36,349 nucleotides of DNA, taken from assembly GCA_947453225.1 (NCBI GenBank), contig CANGFV010000008.1, forward strand, positions 1-36,349. The letters run 5' to 3'. The DNA comes from Pseudomonadota bacterium. Lineage in GTDB: Bacteria > Pseudomonadota > Gammaproteobacteria > Steroidobacterales > Steroidobacteraceae. The position numbers and the translations under genes were made by a program. Shown here in pieces: positions 1 to 10,500 of the stretch (position 1 is its first letter; the number at the start of each line of letters is the position of its first letter). Below the pieces are notes generated by a model, which was given only the letters and a program-made list of their open reading frames with translations, made no database searches and was not told the DNA's origin.

Positions 1-1043
1 GCATCAGAGGCCGAGTTGGCCATGACAAAGCCGGCACGACCATTGGCATTCAGTGAGGAATAAAACAACTGAATCCATAAGTAATTGGCGTTGTCGGTGC
101 GCGGCACACCAAACGGAAAGCGACGACCTGGCCCGACCACGTCTTTTAGGCGTTCTTTATCGACGGCATCAACGTTGAACGGCGGATTGGCGAGCACGAA
201 GTCGAACTGACCGGTGGCACTGTGCGGATCGTCGTAATAGCTGTTGGTTTGGCCGCCGTGGCGAATATCGCCTTCTAAGCCGTGAACCGCTAAGTTCAAG
301 CGACATAAGCGACCGGTGTCGTCGGTTTTTTCCACACCGCAGACTGACAACTCTGCCGCAGGATTTTTTTGATGCTCAGCCACAAAGCGAGCCGACTGCA
401 CAAACATACCGCCTGAACCACACGCCGGATCGAGAATGCGCCCGTGAAATGGCTCGATGATTTCGGTGAGCAATTTAACGATGCTGGCGGGCGTGTAGAA
501 CTCACCCCCACCCTGGCCTTCGCTCATGGCGAACTCGCCGAGGAAGTATTCGTAAATACGACCGAAGGCATCGAAGTCGAGCGTGGCGGGAATTTCGGAG
601 ATTTTCTTCAGCAGCTCCTTAAGCAAGGTGCTGGTGAATAAGTTGTACGACTTAGGCAACACACCGGCGAGCTTGGGGTTGTGCTTTTCGACCTCGCGCA
701 TGGCGTCATTGACGCGACCGCCGATGTCTTGTGCCTCGGGCAGGTTCAGCAGGTAATCAAAGCGTGCCGTGGGCGATAAGAACAGGATGTTGTCGGCATC
801 GTAAGCGGCAGGGTCATCGACCCGCGAACCGCGACGGGAAGAAGCGGCCGACTTTTCCAGTTCGGCGCGTTTGGCAGCAAAGCGCACATCGGCAAAGCGT
901 AAAAACACTAAACCCAGAATCGGGCCGGAGTATTCCTGCGCCTTAAGGCCGGAGTTGGCGCGAAACTGGTCGGCGGCTTCCCACAGGCGCTTTTCTAGCG
1001 TGGCCTGGGCGGTGTCTTTCTCAGACGGAGCGATCCACTTCAT
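1..1043 (-). CDS. hsdM: Type I restriction-modification DNA methyltransferase subunit HsdM, 5' part (cut by window edge)
   Basis: The minus-strand frame is open from an ATG at 1043 to the left edge, giving about 347 residues; full HsdM proteins are usually around 500 or more, so the C-terminus is missing. An N-terminal helical HsdM domain begins [13 protein letters not shown]. The N6-adenine methylase core follows, with SAM motif I as [12 protein letters not shown] (about residues 210-221) and catalytic motif IV as [11 protein letters not shown]. The signature [13 protein letters not shown] lies just before motif I. An AAGGA Shine-Dalgarno-like sequence sits about 12 nt before the ATG. HsdM methylates adenines and, together with HsdS and HsdR, forms a type I restriction enzyme. 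Those partners would be expected past the left edge, because nothing related lies upstream of this gene. The family call is secure; whether the system is complete cannot be seen. Confidence 0.95.
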   Translation of the reverse strand, partial: MKWIAPSEKDTAQATLEKRLWEAADQFRANSGLKAQEYSGPILGLVFLRFADVRFAAKRAELEKSAASSRRGSRVDDPAAYDADNILFLSPTARFDYLLNLPEAQDIGGRVNDAMREVEKHNPKLAGVLPKSYNLFTSTLLKELLKKISEIPATLDFDAFGRIYEYFLGEFAMSEGQGGGEFYTPASIVKLLTEIIEPFHGRILDPACGSGGMFVQSARFVAEHQKNPAAELSVCGVEKTDDTGRLCRLNLAVHGLEGDIRHGGQTNSYYDDPHSATGQFDFVLANPPFNVDAVDKERLKDVVGPGRRFPFGVPRTDNANYLWIQLFYSSLNANGRAGFVMANSASD

Positions 1044-1404
1044 GGGTTAGTTGGTTCCTTGTCGGTGTGCGGGCCGTATTGTCAGAACAAATACCGGCCA
1101 ACGCAGAGGGTTATTTCGGCATTAGATATAGAAAACCGATTTTCGGCAAGTCACGGAGGATGCCCATGCACTTTTGCATCGGCTGACTTCGATCGCTGGC
1201 AAAAACCATGCGAAAAACTGGTAGCATCACGCCCTCTTTTAGCGACTTAAACCGCTGAAGAATTTTGAAAAAGCACCCCCGGCAAGTCAGCTGACTTGAG
1301 GCTGGGTTATTGGCATTACTCACCGAGAATGTTTGACCCCTGAGTTTGACCCCTGAGTTTGACCCCTGAGTTTGATCTTTGAGTTTGATCTTTGAGCTTG
1401 AATC
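1044..1404. other. Intergenic region between divergent hsdM and mfd
   Basis: About 360 bases without a convincing gene. The short open frames here lack ribosome-binding sites and resemble nothing I know. It should hold the promoters for leftward hsdM and rightward mfd, but I cannot pick clear -35/-10 boxes. Near the hsdM end is an imperfect inverted repeat (about 1070-1101, GGCCGTATT facing AATACCGGCC). Further right are the 16-bp palindrome and the 13-bp tandem array listed separately. Confidence 0.6.
1283..1298. repeat. 16-bp perfect palindrome
   Basis: CAAGTCAGCTGACTTG is its own reverse complement. It lies 33 bases before the tandem array and about 107 bases before the mfd start. Related half-sites (CGGCAAGTCA and GGCTGACTT) occur separately between about 1142 and 1188. 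The arrangement could be a binding site for a dimeric regulator, but no regulator is identifiable in the window. Confidence 0.5.
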
Positions 1405-1408
1405 TTGA
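1331..1408 (+). repeat. Six tandem 13-bp repeats abutting the mfd start codon
   Basis: Three identical copies of GTTTGACCCCTGA (1331-1369) are followed by two of GTTTGATCTTTGA (1370-1395) and one diverged GCTTGAATCTTGA (1396-1408). The last copy contains the TTG used as the mfd start (1405-1407). The graded divergence toward the gene suggests expansion by slipped-strand duplication. The unit length is not a multiple of three, so a gain or loss of copies would change the spacing ahead of the gene. Confidence 0.85.
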
Positions 1409-4400
1409 GCAAGAAATTTTTACTGCCCTCCGCTGAGAAGCCGCGTGTCCGTTGGGGACAGCTGTATGGCTCGGCGATGGCATTGAAGTTGGCCGAGGCT
1501 GCACAACAACTGACCGCCCCGCTGCTGGTGATCGCCGCTAATGCCCGCGAACTGAGTCGGCTTGAAGATGAGCTGCGCATATTTTTGCCTAAGTCAGTAC
1601 CGCTGCTGGGTATCCCTGGTTGGGAAACGCTGCCGTACGATCAATTTGCCCCGCATCCGGACATCATTTCGCAGCGCTTAAGCACGCTGTCAAAACTGCC
1701 ACATCTGAAACAAGGCGTAGTGCTGGTCGATGTAGACACCGTGATGCAACGGTTGCCACCCCGCAGTTACATCGAAGCACATGCCTTTGATATCGAAGTG
1801 GGTCATCGGTTGGAGCTGCACTCGTTTCGCGTGAAGCTGGCCTCTGCCGGTTATGCGCATGTTTCACAAGTAATGGCGCCCGGTGAATTTGCGGTACGCG
1901 GCTCGTTATTGGATTTATTCCCCATGGGTTGCGCCACACCGTATCGCATTGATTTATTCGACGAGGAAGTCGAAAGCATTCGCAGCTTTGATACCGACAC
2001 GCAGCGCACACTGGAAAAAACTAAGGGCATTCATTTACTGCCCGCGCATGAGTTTCCACTCACCGTAGAAGGCGTACAGTTATTCAAACGACAATTTCGT
2101 ACGCGCTTTGAAGGCGATTTAACGCGCGTGCCGATGTACAAAGATGTGGCTGTCGGTGCCGCGCCCGCAGGTATTGAATATTACTTACCGCTGTTCTTTG
2201 AAAAAGTGAGCGACATTTTTAGCTATCTACCTACCGACACGGCCGTGGCCTATAGCGAAGAATTCACTGGGCTCATCGAAGAGTCATGGAACTCGATTGT
2301 GCAACGTCACGATCAACGCGCCCACGATGTCGAGCGCCCTATTCTCACGCCACAAGAATTGTTTGTGCCGCCTGCTGATTTTTTACAGCAGCTCAATGCA
2401 CGCAGGCAAATTGAACTGTTTGTGAATCAGCTTGATCCCAATCGACAACATATTTCGTGGCAGAACTTTGATAGCTCCATACCACCGCCAGTGAAACTGG
2501 ATGCGCGCGCCCCAGAACCAGCACGCGCCTTGCTAGATCACTTACAAACTTATTCAGGCCGCACGTTGATTGCCGCTGAATCCACTGGCCGACGCGAAAT
2601 GATGCTGGATATCTTGCGCAAGCATAATTTGAACGCACCCAGCCTAGATGATTGGCAAGTGTTCATGGGCAGCAACATTCCGCTGGCCATTACCGTCTCC
2701 CCAATTGCGCGTGGATTACAACTGAAAGATCCCGCCATCACCGTGTTGGCGGAAGAACAATTGTTTGGTGAACGCGGCAAACAAGATCGGCGACGCCGAC
2801 GTGCTGATCGCGATCCAGAAAAAATCATTCGCGATTTATCTGACCTGATGCCCGGCTCGCCCGTGGTGCACGATGAATATGGCGTAGGTCGCTACTTAGG
2901 CTTACACACCATGGACGTGGGCGGCTTGATGGGTGAGTTTCTTGTTCTTGAATACGCCGATGGCGACAAAATTTATGTGCCCGTCCAAGCCTTAGATCGG
3001 GTTAGTCGTTACACGGGTTCCGCCGGTGATAACGCACCGCTGCATAAACTCGGTACCGACACGTGGGCCAAAGCAAAGAAGAAAGCGGCACAAAAGGTTA
3101 ACGACACAGCAGTTGAACTACTCGACTTGTATGCGCGACGTGCAGCGCGACAAGGCACATCTTTGGAGGCCGCTGAAGTAGATATGTTGGCCTTTGCCGA
3201 TGCCTTCCGCTTTGAAGAAACCCCCGATCAAGCCCAAGCGATTGCGTCCGTGGTTGAAGACATGCGCAGTGGCAAACCCATGGATCGCGTGGTGTGCGGT
3301 GATGTGGGCTTTGGTAAAACCGAAGTTGCCTTACGTGCCGCGTTTGTCGCCGTGCAAGCCGGTAAACAAGTGGTCGTGTTGGTACCCACCACGCTACTGG
3401 CACAACAGCATTATCAAACCTTTGCTGATCGCTTTGCCGACTGGCCCGTGAAAGTCGAAACCATGTCACGCTTTAGAACCGCCGCGCAGGTGAATGAAGC
3501 GTTGAAGGGCTTGGAAGATGGCACGGTCGATATCGTGGTAGGTACACATCGTTTATTACAAAGCTCGGTACGTTTTAAGAATCTGGGTCTGATCATCATT
3601 GACGAAGAACATCGCTTTGGCGTCAAAGATAAAGAAAAACTCAAACACATGCGCGCTGAAGTCGATGTACTAACACTGACTGCTACCCCCATTCCTCGCA
3701 CGCTTAACATGGCCATGGGTGGCTTACGTGATTTGTCATTGATTACTACCCCGCCCTCATCTCGTTTAGCCATTAAAACCTTTGTCACGCCATTTGATGG
3801 CGTGGCGGTGCGGGAAGCTTGCTTGCGTGAAATTCGTCGTGGCGGGCAAATTTATTACGTACACAACAGCGTCGATACTATTGAGAAAACCGCACGAATG
3901 CTCGGCGAACTGGTACCCGAAGCCAACATTGCCATCGGTCACGGGCAAATGCGTGAACGCGAATTGGAACAAGTGATGCTCGATTTTAGCCATCAACGCT
4001 GCAACTTGTTTGTCTGCACCACCATTGTAGAAAGCGGCATCGACGTGCCTACCGCAAATACCATCATCATTGATCGTGCGGATCGTTTTGGTTTGGCACA
4101 GTTACACCAAATGCGTGGTCGCGTCGGACGTTCCCATCACCAAGCATATGCCTACTTGCTCACGCCACCTAAGGCCAACATGACGCCAGATGCCATTAAG
4201 CGACTTGAAGCGATTGAGTCATTGGAAGATTTAGGCGCAGGCTTTACCTTGGCCACGCATGACTTAGAAATTCGCGGCGCGGGTGAGTTACTTGGTGAAG
4301 GTCAAAGCGGTCAGATTCAGGAAATTGGCTTTGCGTTGTATATGGAAATGTTAGAGCGCGCAGTTGAAGCCCTCAAAGCAGGCAAGACGCCAGACTTGGA

Positions 4401-4899
4401 TCAACCCCTACACCGCGGTCCCGAAGTGGATCTGCATGTACCTGCCCTACTGCCTGAAGATTACATGCCCGATGTGCACATGCGCCTAGTACTATACAAA
4501 CGCATTGCCGCGGCAGAATCCACCGAAGCGCTGCGTGAACTGCAAACTGAAATGATTGATCGCTTTGGTCTACTGACCGAGCCAAGCAAAAATCTATTTC
4601 GCATCACCGAACTGAAACTGCGCGCCAAATCCATTGGCATCCGCAAATTGGATTTACACGCCAATGGCGGACAGGTAACGTTCGATAAAGACGCTAACAT
4701 TGATCCGACTAATTTGATTCTGTTCGTGCAGCGCAATAACCGAACGCATAAATTTGATGGGCCGCTTAAATTGCGCTTTACACTGCCCTTGGAAAACCCA
4801 GAGTCGCGATTCAAAGCTGCCGAAGATTTGCTAGATGGGATTACACTATCGCCCGCTGCGATTGCCGCTACTGCTATCGCCAAAAGCCGTAAACACTGA
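1405..4899 (+). CDS. mfd: Transcription-repair coupling factor Mfd
   Basis: A 1164-residue protein, close to the usual length of about 1150. Mfd displaces RNA polymerase stalled at DNA damage and recruits UvrA for nucleotide excision repair. Visible parts are a UvrB-like N-terminal module (GWETLPYDQFAPHPDIIS near residue 72), the RNA-polymerase-interacting domain (SPVVHDEYGVGRYLGL near 483), Walker A GDVGFGKTE (residues 632-640), the DEEH box (733-736), helicase motif VI RGRVGRS (near 904) and a TRCF C-terminal domain. The start is TTG at 1405: an in-frame TGA lies two codons upstream, and the next ATG would remove 24 residues of the N-terminal region. No good Shine-Dalgarno is visible because tandem repeats fill the leader. 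trhO follows after 9 bases, so the two are probably cotranscribed. Confidence 0.97.
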   Translation: MSKKFLLPSAEKPRVRWGQLYGSAMALKLAEAAQQLTAPLLVIAANARELSRLEDELRIFLPKSVPLLGIPGWETLPYDQFAPHPDIISQRLSTLSKLPHLKQGVVLVDVDTVMQRLPPRSYIEAHAFDIEVGHRLELHSFRVKLASAGYAHVSQVMAPGEFAVRGSLLDLFPMGCATPYRIDLFDEEVESIRSFDTDTQRTLEKTKGIHLLPAHEFPLTVEGVQLFKRQFRTRFEGDLTRVPMYKDVAVGAAPAGIEYYLPLFFEKVSDIFSYLPTDTAVAYSEEFTGLIEESWNSIVQRHDQRAHDVERPILTPQELFVPPADFLQQLNARRQIELFVNQLDPNRQHISWQNFDSSIPPPVKLDARAPEPARALLDHLQTYSGRTLIAAESTGRREMMLDILRKHNLNAPSLDDWQVFMGSNIPLAITVSPIARGLQLKDPAITVLAEEQLFGERGKQDRRRRRADRDPEKIIRDLSDLMPGSPVVHDEYGVGRYLGLHTMDVGGLMGEFLVLEYADGDKIYVPVQALDRVSRYTGSAGDNAPLHKLGTDTWAKAKKKAAQKVNDTAVELLDLYARRAARQGTSLEAAEVDMLAFADAFRFEETPDQAQAIASVVEDMRSGKPMDRVVCGDVGFGKTEVALRAAFVAVQAGKQVVVLVPTTLLAQQHYQTFADRFADWPVKVETMSRFRTAAQVNEALKGLEDGTVDIVVGTHRLLQSSVRFKNLGLIIIDEEHRFGVKDKEKLKHMRAEVDVLTLTATPIPRTLNMAMGGLRDLSLITTPPSSRLAIKTFVTPFDGVAVREACLREIRRGGQIYYVHNSVDTIEKTARMLGELVPEANIAIGHGQMRERELEQVMLDFSHQRCNLFVCTTIVESGIDVPTANTIIIDRADRFGLAQLHQMRGRVGRSHHQAYAYLLTPPKANMTPDAIKRLEAIESLEDLGAGFTLATHDLEIRGAGELLGEGQSGQIQEIGFALYMEMLERAVEALKAGKTPDLDQPLHRGPEVDLHVPALLPEDYMPDVHMRLVLYKRIAAAESTEALRELQTEMIDRFGLLTEPSKNLFRITELKLRAKSIGIRKLDLHANGGQVTFDKDANIDPTNLILFVQRNNRTHKFDGPLKLRFTLPLENPESRFKAAEDLLDGITLSPAAIAATAIAKSRKH

Positions 4900-4908
4900 G
4901 CCTGCATC

Positions 4909-5853
4909 ATGAATAACTTTCTTGTCGCCGCCCTATATAAATTTGTTGTGCTGCCCAACTGCAATGAGATGCGCGAACCCTTGCAGGCTTTTTGTGATCA
5001 ACACGGCGTAAAGGGCACGCTGCTGCTGGCTAATGAAGGCATTAATGGCACGATTGCCGGCACGCATGAAGGCATAAAAGCGGTTTTAGCTTATCTACGC
5101 AGCGACCCGCGCTTGGCGACGCTGGAACACAAAGAGTCACTCGCACCACGCATGCCCTTTAATCGCATGAAAGTGCGTGTCAAAAAAGAAATCGTCACGA
5201 TGGGCGTGCCAAACATTGACCCGAATAAAATTGTCGGCACTTACATTAAGCCTGAAGACTGGAATGCGCTGATTAGCGACCCTGAGGTGGTCGTGATTGA
5301 TACTCGCAATGATTACGAAGTGGCTATTGGCACATTCAAAGGCGCGGTTGACCCGAACATCAAAAGTTTTCGCGAACTGCCAAGCTGGGTGAAAGAACAA
5401 AAGACACTGGAAAAAAAACCCAAGGTGGCCATGTTCTGCACCGGCGGCATTCGCTGCGAGAAATCCACGGCCTTTATGAAGGCTCAAGGTTTTGATGAGG
5501 TGTATCACCTGCAAGGTGGCATTCTGAAATACTTAGAATTAGTACCAGAAGAAAACAGCCTGTGGGAAGGCGAATGTTTTGTGTTTGATGAACGTGTCGC
5601 AGTCAAACATGGATTGGAAGTTGGCGAACATCAACTGTGCCGCGCTTGTCGCGAGCCAATTGGCCCGCAAGATAAACTCTCACCGCTATTTGAACTGGGC
5701 GTCAGTTGCCCACGCTGCCACGCTAAAACCAACGATGAAAAGAAGCATCGGATGCGGGAACGCCAGAAACAGGTGGAACTGGCCGCAGCTCGCCGGCAAC
5801 AACACGTTGGTGCCAAGCATCCACCAAAGCGTAAAGCTCCGTCGCCTCAATAG
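4909..5853 (+). CDS. trhO: tRNA uridine(34) hydroxylase (rhodanese family)
   Basis: A 314-residue member of the TrhO/YceA family, which hydroxylates U34 in certain tRNAs as the oxygen-dependent route to 5-hydroxyuridine derivatives. The N-terminal half is the UPF0176 domain ([17 protein letters not shown]). The rhodanese domain follows, with DTRNDYEV and the active-site loop [13 protein letters not shown]; Cys177 is the expected catalytic cysteine. Two CxxC pairs (Cys244/247 and Cys267/270) could bind a metal near the C-terminus. A basic tail rich in Arg, Lys and Gln ends the protein. It starts 9 bases after mfd on the same strand, which suggests one transcript. The family assignment is strong; the function is taken from characterised homologues. 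Confidence 0.94.
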   Translation: MNNFLVAALYKFVVLPNCNEMREPLQAFCDQHGVKGTLLLANEGINGTIAGTHEGIKAVLAYLRSDPRLATLEHKESLAPRMPFNRMKVRVKKEIVTMGVPNIDPNKIVGTYIKPEDWNALISDPEVVVIDTRNDYEVAIGTFKGAVDPNIKSFRELPSWVKEQKTLEKKPKVAMFCTGGIRCEKSTAFMKAQGFDEVYHLQGGILKYLELVPEENSLWEGECFVFDERVAVKHGLEVGEHQLCRACREPIGPQDKLSPLFELGVSCPRCHAKTNDEKKHRMRERQKQVELAAARRQQHVGAKHPPKRKAPSPQ

Positions 5854-5921
5854 CTTTGGTTGACGATAGAGATTTGTTGTAATGTCACGACTTATTTTGA
5901 CTTTCACTGTTTGAGTTAACG

Positions 5922-7448
5922 ATGAACAAGCCACGCACCGCTATTACTCCCACCCGCGAAGAAAATTACGCCGAGTGGTATCAACAAGTGATTCGCGCAG
6001 CAGATCTTGCGGAAAACTCTGCGGTGCGCGGCTGCATGGTCATCAAGCCCTGGGGCTATACGCTGTGGGAGAATATGCAGCGTGTACTGGATGATGAATT
6101 CAAGGCTACCGGTCATCAAAATGCTTACTTCCCCTTGTTTATTCCATTGTCGTTCTTGCAAAAAGAAGCCTCGCATGTGGATGGCTTCGCCACTGAATGC
6201 GCCGTAGTCACTCATCATCGCTTAGAAAAAAATGCCGAAGGCAAATTAGTGCCCACCGGCGAACTCGAAGAACCATTAGTAGTGCGCCCTACTTCAGAAA
6301 CCATCATTGGTGATGCTTTTTCTCGTTGGGTGCAAAGCTACCGTGACCTGCCCTTGCTCATTAATCAATGGGCCAATGTCGTTCGCTGGGAAATGCGCAC
6401 GCGTATGTTCCTGCGTACCGCAGAATTTTTGTGGCAAGAAGGCCACACTGCCCACGCCGCCCGCGATGAAGCAGTCGCCGAAACCATGAAGATGCTCGAT
6501 ATCTATGCCGACTTTGCAGAAAACTATATGGCCATGCCGGTGATTAAAGGCGAGAAAACCGCAGGCGAACGCTTCCCTGGCGCAGAACAAACCTTTTGCA
6601 TTGAAGCCATGATGCAGGATCGCAAAGCGCTACAGGCCGGCACCAGCCACTTCCTCGGCCAAAATTTTGCCAAAGCCAGCGGCATTCAATTTTTAGATCA
6701 ACACGGCTCACAACAACACGCTTGGACCACCAGTTGGGGCGTATCCACCCGTCTGATCGGTGGCATGCTCATGACTCACTCCGATGATGATGGCTTAGTG
6801 CTGCCACCGAAATTGGCACCGACACACATCGTAATCATTCCGATTTATCGCAACGACGAAGAACGCGCCAAGGTATTAGAGTACTGCCAACAAGTTGCCA
6901 CTGAATTACGGCAGCAAACATTTGCACAGCGCAAACTCAATGTGAATGTAGATCAACGCGATGAACGCGGTGGTGACAAAGTTTGGCACTGGATCAAGAA
7001 AGGCGTGCCACTGCGCATTGAAGTCGGTCCCCGCGACATGGAAAAGAATGCGTTGTTTGTTGGGCGCCGTGATCAAGGCCATAAAGACAAAGTCAGCATT
7101 GACCGTAATGAGTTCATTCACAGCGCTGCCAATATCTTGCAAAGCATTCACGACAACTTACTCGCCAAAGCGAAAGCACATCGCGCCGCGCATACGCGCA
7201 ACATCGATACTCAGGAAGAGTTTTATGCGTACTTCACCGCACCTGCCACCGATGCCAATCAGCCCACACCAATCCACGGCGGCTTTGCCATGACCCACTT
7301 CTGTGGTGACGTTGAATTGGAAAAGAAGATCAAGACTGACCTGTCAGTGACGGTACGCTGCATTCCGTTGGAAGCCACAGAATCGGGCACCTGTCCATTT
7401 ACTGGCAAACCCAGCCGCACCCGCGTGGTCTGGGCGAAGTCTTACTGA
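5922..7448 (+). CDS. proS: Prolyl-tRNA synthetase, archaeal/eukaryal-type (ProS type 3)
   Basis: A 508-residue class II aminoacyl-tRNA synthetase that charges tRNA-Pro. It matches the short type 3 form: N-terminal NYAEWYQQVIRAADLAE, VRPTSETIIGDAFSRW, motif 2 RWEMRTRMFLRTAEFLWQE (about residues 154-172), GTSHFLGQNFAKASG, and motif 3 with GVSTRLIGGMLMTHSDDDGL. The C-terminal extension ends in a terminal tyrosine (VVWAKSY), a hallmark of this class. There is no room between motifs 2 and 3 for the INS editing domain of the roughly 570-residue bacterial ProRS usual in gammaproteobacteria. It lies 68 bases after trhO. The ribosome-binding site is weak. Its gene is convergent with hrpA. Confidence 0.95.
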   Translation: MNKPRTAITPTREENYAEWYQQVIRAADLAENSAVRGCMVIKPWGYTLWENMQRVLDDEFKATGHQNAYFPLFIPLSFLQKEASHVDGFATECAVVTHHRLEKNAEGKLVPTGELEEPLVVRPTSETIIGDAFSRWVQSYRDLPLLINQWANVVRWEMRTRMFLRTAEFLWQEGHTAHAARDEAVAETMKMLDIYADFAENYMAMPVIKGEKTAGERFPGAEQTFCIEAMMQDRKALQAGTSHFLGQNFAKASGIQFLDQHGSQQHAWTTSWGVSTRLIGGMLMTHSDDDGLVLPPKLAPTHIVIIPIYRNDEERAKVLEYCQQVATELRQQTFAQRKLNVNVDQRDERGGDKVWHWIKKGVPLRIEVGPRDMEKNALFVGRRDQGHKDKVSIDRNEFIHSAANILQSIHDNLLAKAKAHRAAHTRNIDTQEEFYAYFTAPATDANQPTPIHGGFAMTHFCGDVELEKKIKTDLSVTVRCIPLEATESGTCPFTGKPSRTRVVWAKSY

Positions 7449-7475
7449 CTGCGGTTTATAGCGCTCAAATCGCTA

Positions 7476-7500
7476 AGGCAGGTTTGGTTAGCCTGCCTCT
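7476..7500. terminator. Possible terminator hairpin between proS and hrpA
   Basis: AGGCAGG (7476-7482) and CCTGCCT (7492-7498) form a 7-bp stem around a 9-nt loop, followed by a short CTTTA on the plus strand. It overlaps the stop codon of hrpA on the other strand. The U-run is poor, so termination strength is uncertain. Confidence 0.4.
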
Positions 7501-10500
7501 TTACGCGCCCGCTCAAGCTGCTCCGAAAGTCGCTTGGCGGACACCGGCATAGAAGTTTTAAGCTCTTGAGCAAATAAAGACACACGAAACTCTTCGATCA
7601 TCCGCTTAAGCCTAGTGAGCTCAACTTGCACCAACGGCTTACGTGAACACAACTGTAGATACTCTTTAACGAATGGCTGAACTTGCTGCATTAACGCTGC
7701 ATCACGCTCTACCCCACTGGGCATTTTTTCCATACGCCGCACTAGCGCTTTTAAGTACCGAGGCAAATAACCAAACCATGGTTGGTCTGTGGTCTGCAGA
7801 AAATCATTCGGCAGCAAGTATGCAAGCTGTTGCTCCACATCTGCTTTAGCCGCTGTAAATACCGATGAGTTTAATTTAGCCAGCAACTGCTTCACTGTAT
7901 GCACATCCTTGAGCAACCCTTGCATAGCATCAGCAGTCTTTGTAACTGTAAAATTTATTTCTGCACGATATGTATCAATTATTTTATAAAAAGCCTCTGC
8001 TGATCGGGGCACCGCTTGATCTTCCGGCAAGAAGCAATCAAGAAATGCTCGCTCAGAAAAACGATCTGCCAAGTGCTGATGACCTGACAAACCGTGTCCC
8101 AGTAACATCAACTGTCGATTGGCAGTAAATTGCTGGCGTGCAAACTTGTACTGCTGAGGCAACGCCAAGACTAATAATCGCAGCACACCCTGACGCAAGG
8201 CAGTTTCTGCCTGTAAAAGATTATTTAATTCAATACGTTTGACGTGATCTTGCTGATCACTTAAGGACGGATAAACTTTATAGCGCACACCACTGCGCAA
8301 CACTTCGGTAAATTCAGGTAGTTCACCAAACGTCCAAGCGCGGTACTGCTCATCCAAATGGCCACTTGTAGATACAGGGGCCTTTTTGAAGGACGCTTCC
8401 ACATGACGGCTACGCAGCAATGTGCGCAAGTCACGCCCCTGTACCACCACCCCACCGTTAACATCTTCAATACGAAAATACGGGTTTAGATGCGATGGAA
8501 TATCTAAAGCATTGAGCTGATCAATGGTGAATACCTCACCACTGATACGGGTAATCCAACGCACTAGCGCTTGGGAAATATCTGGTTGACTACTTACTTC
8601 CTGTGAAGCCTCGGCGGCAAACTTTGGCACCGGTACAAAGTATTTTCGCAATGATTTAGGCAGCGCACGCAGCAATTCGGTGATTCGTTCTAAATGCCAG
8701 CCCGGTACACACCACGATAATTGCGCCTGATCCAACACCGGCAACAAAGGCGCTGGCACTGCAATAGTGAAGCCATCATCTTCGTCTGCAGGTTCAAATT
8801 TATAGCGCAGGGCTAGTTGGTTACCGCTGACATTCACACAGTCCGGATAAGCAGCAAGATTAAATTCGCCCAAATCACGATACGTAACATCATCAAGTGT
8901 CATCCGTAATCGCTGTACATCTAATCGTTGCTCGCGAAGCCATACCTTCATCGCAACCGTCGAGTGAATATGTTCTGGCAACAGCCGCAAATAAAAATCG
9001 ACCTGATCTTGCTCGGTAAAGAGCACATCTCTACGGCGAATTTTGGCCTCGATAATTTCCACCTGTTGAATAACCGCCCGATTGTGTTCTAAAAAATCCG
9101 CTTTTAGGTCTGACTGCCCTTCTACCAATGCCGCGCGCACGAAAATTTCACGCGCTTCTTCGGGTGCCACACTGGCATAGTTGACACGCTTTCCTGATGA
9201 CAGCGTGAGCCCATAGAGCGTTGAAGTTTGTATAGCCGACACATAACCGCGCTTAGAATCCCACACAGGTTCGCTATAACTGCGCTTGAGCAAATGTTCA
9301 CCAGCAAATTCAATCCATTCCGGTTCAACCGCTGCAACCATGCGGGCAAACATACGATGCGTCTCTACTAGACTCGCCGCCACCATCCACTTAGGTGGCT
9401 TATTTGCCAGTGGCGTTCCGGGAGCAATTACAAAGCGTGTACCACGAGCGCCCTGATATTCACGATTTTCATCGAGCGTGCCAATACCACCCAAAAAGCC
9501 ACACACAATAGCTTGGTGCAGGTCAGCAAAACTGGCTTCTTGTTGATTGGCTTTCAGTCCAAGCTCATCAATCCCTTCGCGCAACTGACGATGTACTTCC
9601 TGCCATTCCCGCATGCGCATATAAGAAATGAACTGCTCACGACACCACTTACGCAACTGATTTCCCGATACCGAGTCAGCCGTCTCGTGATAACGCTTCC
9701 ATAATGTAATCATCGTGATGAAATCAGAGCGCACGTCCGAATAGGAAGCATGATGCTGATCGGCTTTTTGTTGTGCTTCTTGCGGACGTTCACGTGGGTC
9801 TTGAATAGACAGAAACGCCGCAACCACTAACATTTCGGTCAGACAGTGATGATGAGCTGCAGCGATCAGCATACGCGCTAAGCGTGGATCTAACGGCAAG
9901 GAAGCAATTTGCTTACCGAGCGCCGTAATTTTTCGCTGCGCGTCTACGGCCTTTAATTCTTGTAGCAGTCGATAGCCATCGTTAATAGCTTTCAGCTCAG
10001 GCGTATCTACAAACGGAAACGACAAAGGATCAGGCAATCCCAACATCGCCAACTTGAGGATGACGCTGGCTTGATTGGTACGCAGCAATTCAGGCGCAGT
10101 AAACTCATCGCGCGCCTCAAAATCAGCTTCGTCATACAGCCGAATACAGATACCTTCGGCCACGCGACCGCATCGGCCCTTACGTTGATCCGCATTGGCC
10201 TTAGCAATTTTTTCAATAGGCAATCGCTGGACTTTATTACGTACGCTGTAACGACTAATACGTGCCAGACCTGAATCCACCACAAAACGAATGCCTGGGA
10301 CTGTCAGCGAGGTCTCAGCCACATTAGTCGCTAACACCACACGTCGACCTGAGTGATTCGCAAAAATCCTCTCCTGCTCCGACACCGACAATCGCGCATA
10401 TAACGGCAGAATTTCAGTTTGGCGTAACTTGGCATCCTGAAGCACTTTAGCCGTTTCACGAATCTGCTTTTCACCGGGCAGGAACACCAGCACATCACCA

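Noticed and set aside
1059-1323. Two overlapping short open frames (63 and 70 codons) on opposite strands in the hsdM-mfd gap
   Set aside because: No ribosome-binding sites, no recognisable domains, and low-complexity hydrophilic translations; treated as chance frames.
1331-1408. Possible CRISPR-like array
   Set aside because: The 13-bp units are directly adjacent with no spacers; it is a simple tandem repeat.
5860-5888. TTGACG with a TGTCAC box as a proS promoter
   Set aside because: The -10 is poor and a better box (TGTAAT) is only 12 bases away; not enough to call.
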